Part shown: piece after piece, positions 59,236 to 64,000 of the stretch
Layout of the letters: every line of letters starts with the position of its first letter
Position numbering within the stretch: position 1 is the first letter of the stretch
From: Talpa occidentalis
Taxonomy: Eukaryota > Chordata > Mammalia > Eulipotyphla > Talpidae
Assembly: GCF_014898055.3 (NCBI RefSeq)
Contig: NW_023605305.1
Span: forward strand, 114,982,734 to 115,046,733
Direction of reading: 5' to 3'
Length of the DNA stretch: 64,000 nucleotides
The notes under the pieces: generated by a model
Databases searched by the model: none
Seen by the model: the letters and a program-made list of their open reading frames with translations, nothing else
What the model was told of the DNA's origin: nothing
Translations under genes and position numbers: made by a program

Positions 59236-59391
59236 GCAGTTGAGAACCATTGTTTGCATAGCACATGTCAGACCTTTCTAATACTAACTGGGTCTCTATT
59301 CTCAGGGCCTCTGTCAGCTCAATACCTTTGCAGATGATGCCTCCCAAAATATTTCTCTGATATGTTCTCTCTATTCAAAAGCTGTAGCAGG

Positions 59392-59670
59392 GGACTCCCT
59401 AGTGGCACAGGGGTTATAGACAGCGCTATACAGCTATATCACCAGCCACTGCAGCACTAGAGTTTGATCCCAGGCCAGCCAGAGAGTTGACCCACATGGC
59501 GCAGCAGCCCTCTCCTGTCTTGCCTGCAGTTTCCCTCAGCAGCGTGTTTCAGTAGATCCACCTGTTCTGCTCCCCACTCTCTCTGGGGAATCCTCTCATC
59601 CCCCGCACCTCTGGCTTATACCGCAGTTCTTGTATGCATAAATAAATAAATCTTTAAAAAAAAAAAAAAA
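59392..59670 (+). mobile_element. tRNA-derived SINE, older subfamily
   Basis: GGGACTCCCTAGTGGCACAG start, B box GAGTTTGATCCC, tail CTTGTATGCATAAATAAATA, poly(A). Flanks AAAAGCTGTAGCAG and AAAAGCTGCAGCAG form a target-site duplication with one change. Confidence 0.93.
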
Positions 59671-60390
59671 GCTGCAGCAGCAGGTGGTTACTTAACCAAT
59701 GTCTACCCCCCTTCTTCCTCCTTGCTTATAGAATCCTGACTGTGTCCAAGTAGGCCTCCTTCTCCACCTGGTGTGGACTTCAAGGGAATTGGCTCCAGTG
59801 AAGGGGTGGTGGCTGAGTGGGAGGGAGATGGGTGAAATGGATCTTAGAGATAGATCTAAGCCAATCATGGGGGTCTTTCCCCCTTGACAGTACTTGGGTT
59901 AAGCATGTGATAAAGTTCTAACCAGTGTGAGATTCAAGGAAATCTGCTAGATTTCCTTGCTCTTACAAAAAGACAAAGAGAAAGAAGAAATGATTTTTCC
60001 CACTGCTGAATGTTCCTGGATTTGGAACTGCTGTTCTGGATTGAGAACAAGTAGACATGCAAAGAAGGATGGCAGAGCAAAAAGATGAAAAGAATCTGGG
60101 TCCTGGGTGAATTGCTGAATTGGCACCTGAGTGAATCTTCTTGAAATTCTTACCATATGAGATAATACCTCTTCCTTATGTTTAAGACATTTTGAATTTA
60201 GTTTTTCTATTACTTGTATCCAAAAACATCTCGACTGATTAAAAAATCGTTAACAGTTCCTCGATAGCTATAGAATAGTCAAAATTGTCTTAATCTCCCC
60301 AGTAAGATACTAGTCAGCCTGACCCAGTCTGGCCATAACTCCAAATGTGACTTGCTAATTTCCTTCTCTGCATTTATGTTTACTTCTTTT

Positions 60391-60661
60391 TTTTTTTTTA
60401 AGATTTATTTATTTATGCATGCAAGAACTGGGGTACAGGCCCAGTTGGGTGAGAGGATTCACCAGAAACAGAGTAGGGAATAGAACAGACTGTTCTGTTC
60501 TGACTGAAATATACTGCTGAGTGGAGCAGCGGGACAGTCAGGAGAGGTCTGTTGCGCCATGTGGGTAGCTCCCTGGCTGGCCAGGGATCGAACTCGTGCT
60601 ACAGAGACTGCAGATAGCTTCACAGTGCTGTGCTTAACCCCTTGCGCCAACAGGGAGGCCC
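60391..60661 (-). mobile_element. tRNA-derived SINE, older subfamily, minus orientation
   Basis: T-run, AAGATTTATTTATTTATGCA tail, reverse body, CGCCAACAGGGAGGCCC end. Flanks GTTTACTTCTTTT and GTTTTACTTCTTTT. A small duplicated GAACAGACTGTTCTGTTCTG patch is inside. Confidence 0.92.
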
Positions 60662-63603
60662 TGTGTTTTACTTCTTTTACCACCATAGGTGTGCTAGTGA
60701 ATATTAACAACCAGCTCTCCAGGAGGAAAAAGGCCTGATTTGTGGCATTTACCAATTTTCATGGTATAAATATTTCTCCCCGCTGATGATTTCATGCTAC
60801 CCATGTGATGTCACAAACAGGGAGCCAGGAAGAGATGCGCAGTCCGCCCAGCAAGCCAGGAAGAGCTTCCACAGCCCTGTCCAGTTTCTTCTGTCTTAAT
60901 GTTTCTCCCCAGAGTTTGAGGCCCAACCTGTGTCATCCCCTTTTAAAGACTTGCTATATAAATTCCTAACTATAAATGTCTTTGCCAATCAATTCAAATC
61001 TAAAAAATTGCCTTGAAGTATTAGTTTTTACAAGTATTTGCTCATAAATAAACCGTTTAATCAGTTCATGAAAAACATCTAGCAGTAATGAAACAGCAAG
61101 AGAGTTCAGTGACACATTGTCCCTAAAGAATTCCTAGGGTTAGTCTAAGGGAACCCCTGAATAGAAACCCTCACCTCCAGGCACTGGGAACACTAGGGAT
61201 CACTGGAGGGAATTTATTATAAATAGGACTTATCAGCTCTCGACTATTGCAAGTGCTTGTTCCCAGGAGAGCTAAGTTAGGACATTAAAGGGCACTTGGC
61301 AAGATTGGGCATGTTCCTCTCTGGTCCTGACGAATCCCCTGAGGATGTAAGAACAGGCTGGTGAGGCCATGGAGTCCTCACAGTAGATAGGTAAGGAAGA
61401 GAAGCCAGTTCCTCAGGCTTTGAAGAGACAGATGCTACCTTACCTAAATGGAATGCCAGCTAGTGGGTCAGTTTCATCTCTGCAGGTGACACACCCTCAG
61501 GCTTGGAGGAAAAGCAAATAATCACACTGCCAACACATGACTGAGACAATGGGCAGAGGCCAGGAAATGGAGTGACTAAGTCACCGTGTCCCCTGACTAG
61601 GTCAGTACTGGAGGCAGGCCAAGCCCAGGCATTCAGGGAACAGAAGCCGGCACTAAACTCCCCTTTTTTAATAGAGGACTCTCCAGAAACTGCACCCTCA
61701 GAATGTTTTCTAAATGATAAATAAATGCTGCTTCTCCTGCCCTGGAGAGCTTCAGGGCTGAGTGGCTTCCTCTAACGGGCATCCACTAGAACTTCACCCA
61801 CTGATGGCCCCTGACTCGCTTTCCAGGCACCCCCTGCTTAGCATTGGGCTGTTCCCACATTACCCCACCCTGCAGATCAGAGCCTCAGAAGGAAGGACAC
61901 AGATGCTGGTTTTTTCAGTTGGAAAAAAATCTGGTGTGCGAAGCGTCACCTTAGTTGCCTTGGGTTACACTTAACCTAGTGTGTTGGAGAACCTTCCTAG
62001 TCTAAGAAGAGATGAAACCCTGAGGTCTGAAGACATCAGTAGAGCAACACCAGGCACTAGAGAGGGGTGCGACTGACTGAGCGCCCCAGGAACAGCAGAA
62101 GAAAAGTGCCTGAACCGAGGGACATGTGGAAAGCAGGCGCCAGCTTGGTAAGAGAGGCAGGAAGACTAGGGGCTGAGTGATAGCTGGTAGAAGAAGGTTA
62201 CCGGTGCCTGTCAAAAACACCTCAGTCTGTGCCAGAGAGTGGTTTCAGGCCCTTTGCTCCTCCCCGGGGCCTGAGGTCATTCACAAGGGCAGCTCCGCTC
62301 TTGCCAATAAGCTCCCCACAGTTCCAGGCCGCTGGCTTCCTGGTCCACGGCCTCGACGGCACCAAAGGCCCAACAAAATGGGGATTGACACAGTTGGGTG
62401 ACTCTGTTGTTATTTTTAAACACCCTCTGTGTGTAAGGTTTGCACAGTTACATGCGCTGCCCTTCAGTTTGCACAAGCAAGACTAGGCACTGGAGTCCAG
62501 TTCCCTCTCTGCTTGACACATGTCTTGCACCTCACACAGAAGACACACTTGCGGGCCAGAACGGCCAGGACCGCAGGCAGCCATGCCCCAGAGAGCTGCT
62601 GCTTCTGGCCCAGACACCCGGTGGGGCACTGATTTCCTTCTTCCTACAAGACTTCTCTGAGAAGACTTGCCTTTCCATCATCCGGTTCCTCCTCCTCTCC
62701 TGCTGAGGACAAATGTGTTTTCAGACCCTTCTCAGCAGACCGCGTCTGGCATCAGCAGGAGAGCGTGGTGACTGCCTCTTAGCAGTGAGGCCCCGTCCAG
62801 CGAGCTGGTATCGCTCTGGTCTACTCCTGGGGGGACCCCCAGCCCCGTCCCTTGCTGGACTTGAGCTCCCATCAGGTTACACCACACACTCCCCAGTCCT
62901 GCCCCTGCCTATACCTAGGCTAGTTTTCTTTACATCTGAATCCACTGGATGTGCCTCCGCTTCGAGTCACGGCGTGTATTCCTTTCTCCCAACCCTCACT
63001 GCCACAATCCTCGCTCACTGCCTCTGAGCTCCACTATTATAAAATAACTCCACAATGGGTCTCTGTCATCTCTCTCTTCTCCTACTGTAAGAGAGTGGCC
63101 CCCAAGAAAAGGGGAGATTCCAGGTTCCCTGCCCCACCAAAGGAGGGTTCCCTGAGCAGGGAGGAAGAGAAGCTGGAGAGGAGACTAGGGAAGGAAGGAA
63201 GCAGGCTGGAGAGCCAGGAGACCTGGAGGAGGCACGTGGAGCAGAGACGTGCAAAGAAGCTGCTCTTGCTTCTTGGTCCTGGCCTGGTTGACACAGACGT
63301 GGGTGAGAGACCCGTGGGGAGGTAACAGTGGCAGCTTTTATCTTAATTTTCATTTTGCTCTTTTCCTCCCAGACCTATCTGACTGTTTCAGGCTTTTTTC
63401 CATGGGTCCCCGCCAGAAGGTGCTTTAGACTGTGGCGGCTTTCAGGCCCCGCTTTGGGCCAACCCTGTTTGGCTGGGCATTTACCCATGAGGGGATGGGG
63501 AACTCTGCTTGATTTAAAAACTATTTTCTTCCCCATTCTTCCCCTTTTCTGTATTGCACACTAATTGTCTTAAAGTTCCTTTCCATTAAAGTTCTGACCC
63601 ACT

Positions 63604-63895
63604 GGGGCCTCCCCTGGTGGCGCAGCGGTTGAGCGCTGGGCTGCGAGGCTGCCCGCAGCCTCTGTAGTGCCAGTTCGATCCCCAGCCACCTGGAGGGTCC
63701 CACATGGCGCAACAGACCTCTCCTGCCATGCCCACTGCTCCCCTCAGCAGTGTATTTCGTCGGTCTGCCTGCTCTGTTCCCCACTCTGGCCCTGGTGAAT
63801 TCTTTCACCCTCCCGCGCTTCTGACTGTACCCAGTGCTTGTATAAATAATCTTTAAAAAAAATTAATTCATTCATTAAAAATAAATAAATAAATA
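63604..63895 (+). mobile_element. tRNA-derived SINE, intermediate subfamily
   Basis: GGGGCCTCCCCTGGTGGCGC start, B box CAGTTCGATCCCC, CTGACTGTACCCAGTGCTTG then TATAAATAATC, mixed A-rich tail. Flanks AAAGTTCTGACCCACT (63588-63603) and AAGGTTCTGACGCACT (63895-63910). Confidence 0.93.
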
Positions 63896-64000
63896 AGGTT
63901 CTGACGCACTAGAATATGTTTTGTCTTAGGGCAACAGATGGTAAAACCTATTCAGAGCGGGCAAGTTTGGGAGTTCTGAAATGCCTCTCTCTCCGCCCTG

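Larger units (their letters stand above)
56061..64000. other. Upstream flank without a recognised gene
   Basis: In human the region upstream of OTUD7B is a long gap before VPS45, and this stretch fits that. It holds SINEs, an L1 fragment and LINE-2/MIR remnants listed separately. 56460-58240, 59680-60380 and 60670-63600 show no gene or repeat I recognise. Confidence 0.65.

Overview
The window is nuclear DNA of a placental mammal. One multi-exon gene with GT-AG introns fills most of it, three GC/CpG-rich islands are present, and the rest is dense with LINE-1, LINE-2, MIR and hAT-Charlie fossils. The most abundant mobile element is a tRNA-derived SINE of about 260-310 bp, found 17 times. It does not match the consensus sequences I can recall for primates, rodents, carnivores, ruminants or whales, pig, camelids, horse, Afrotheria, shrew, hedgehog, or vespertilionid and rhinolophid bats. 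I therefore do not name a species. The lack of Alu and B1/B2 elements argues weakly against primates and rodents.

The only protein gene I can support is OTUD7B (Cezanne), a K11-linkage-preferring deubiquitinase. It is on the minus strand with eleven coding exons between 25391 and 4935. All splice sites are canonical, the phases agree, and the joined reading frame is 841 codons plus stop. The catalytic residues fall at D191, C194 and H358, the same numbers as in the human enzyme, so the gene looks intact. The 3' UTR runs left from 4934 to a poly(A) signal at about 1320. A non-coding first exon is expected in the CpG island at 54.65-56.05 kb, which makes the transcription unit about 54 kb.

Layout: 1-1.26 kb is a GC-rich island, probably the start region of the next gene (MTMR11 by human gene order). 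1.3-4.9 kb is the OTUD7B 3' UTR, with a SINE and a duplicated poly(A)-signal segment. 4.9-25.5 kb holds exons 12 to 2, with repeat-filled introns. 25.5-55 kb is the large intron 1, with a second CpG island at 33.2-33.9 kb. 54.65-56.05 kb is the main promoter island. 56-64 kb is upstream flank with repeats only.

The most notable observations are: (a) a diverged copy of part of exon 12 lying in intron 11; (b) a 50-bp segment carrying an AATAAA signal that occurs twice in the 3' UTR; (c) a young SINE subfamily with a shared 12-base insert between two A-rich tails; and (d) an intronic CpG island with a strong donor site whose open frame would join exon 2 in frame upstream of the usual start codon. 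I found no new multi-gene system.
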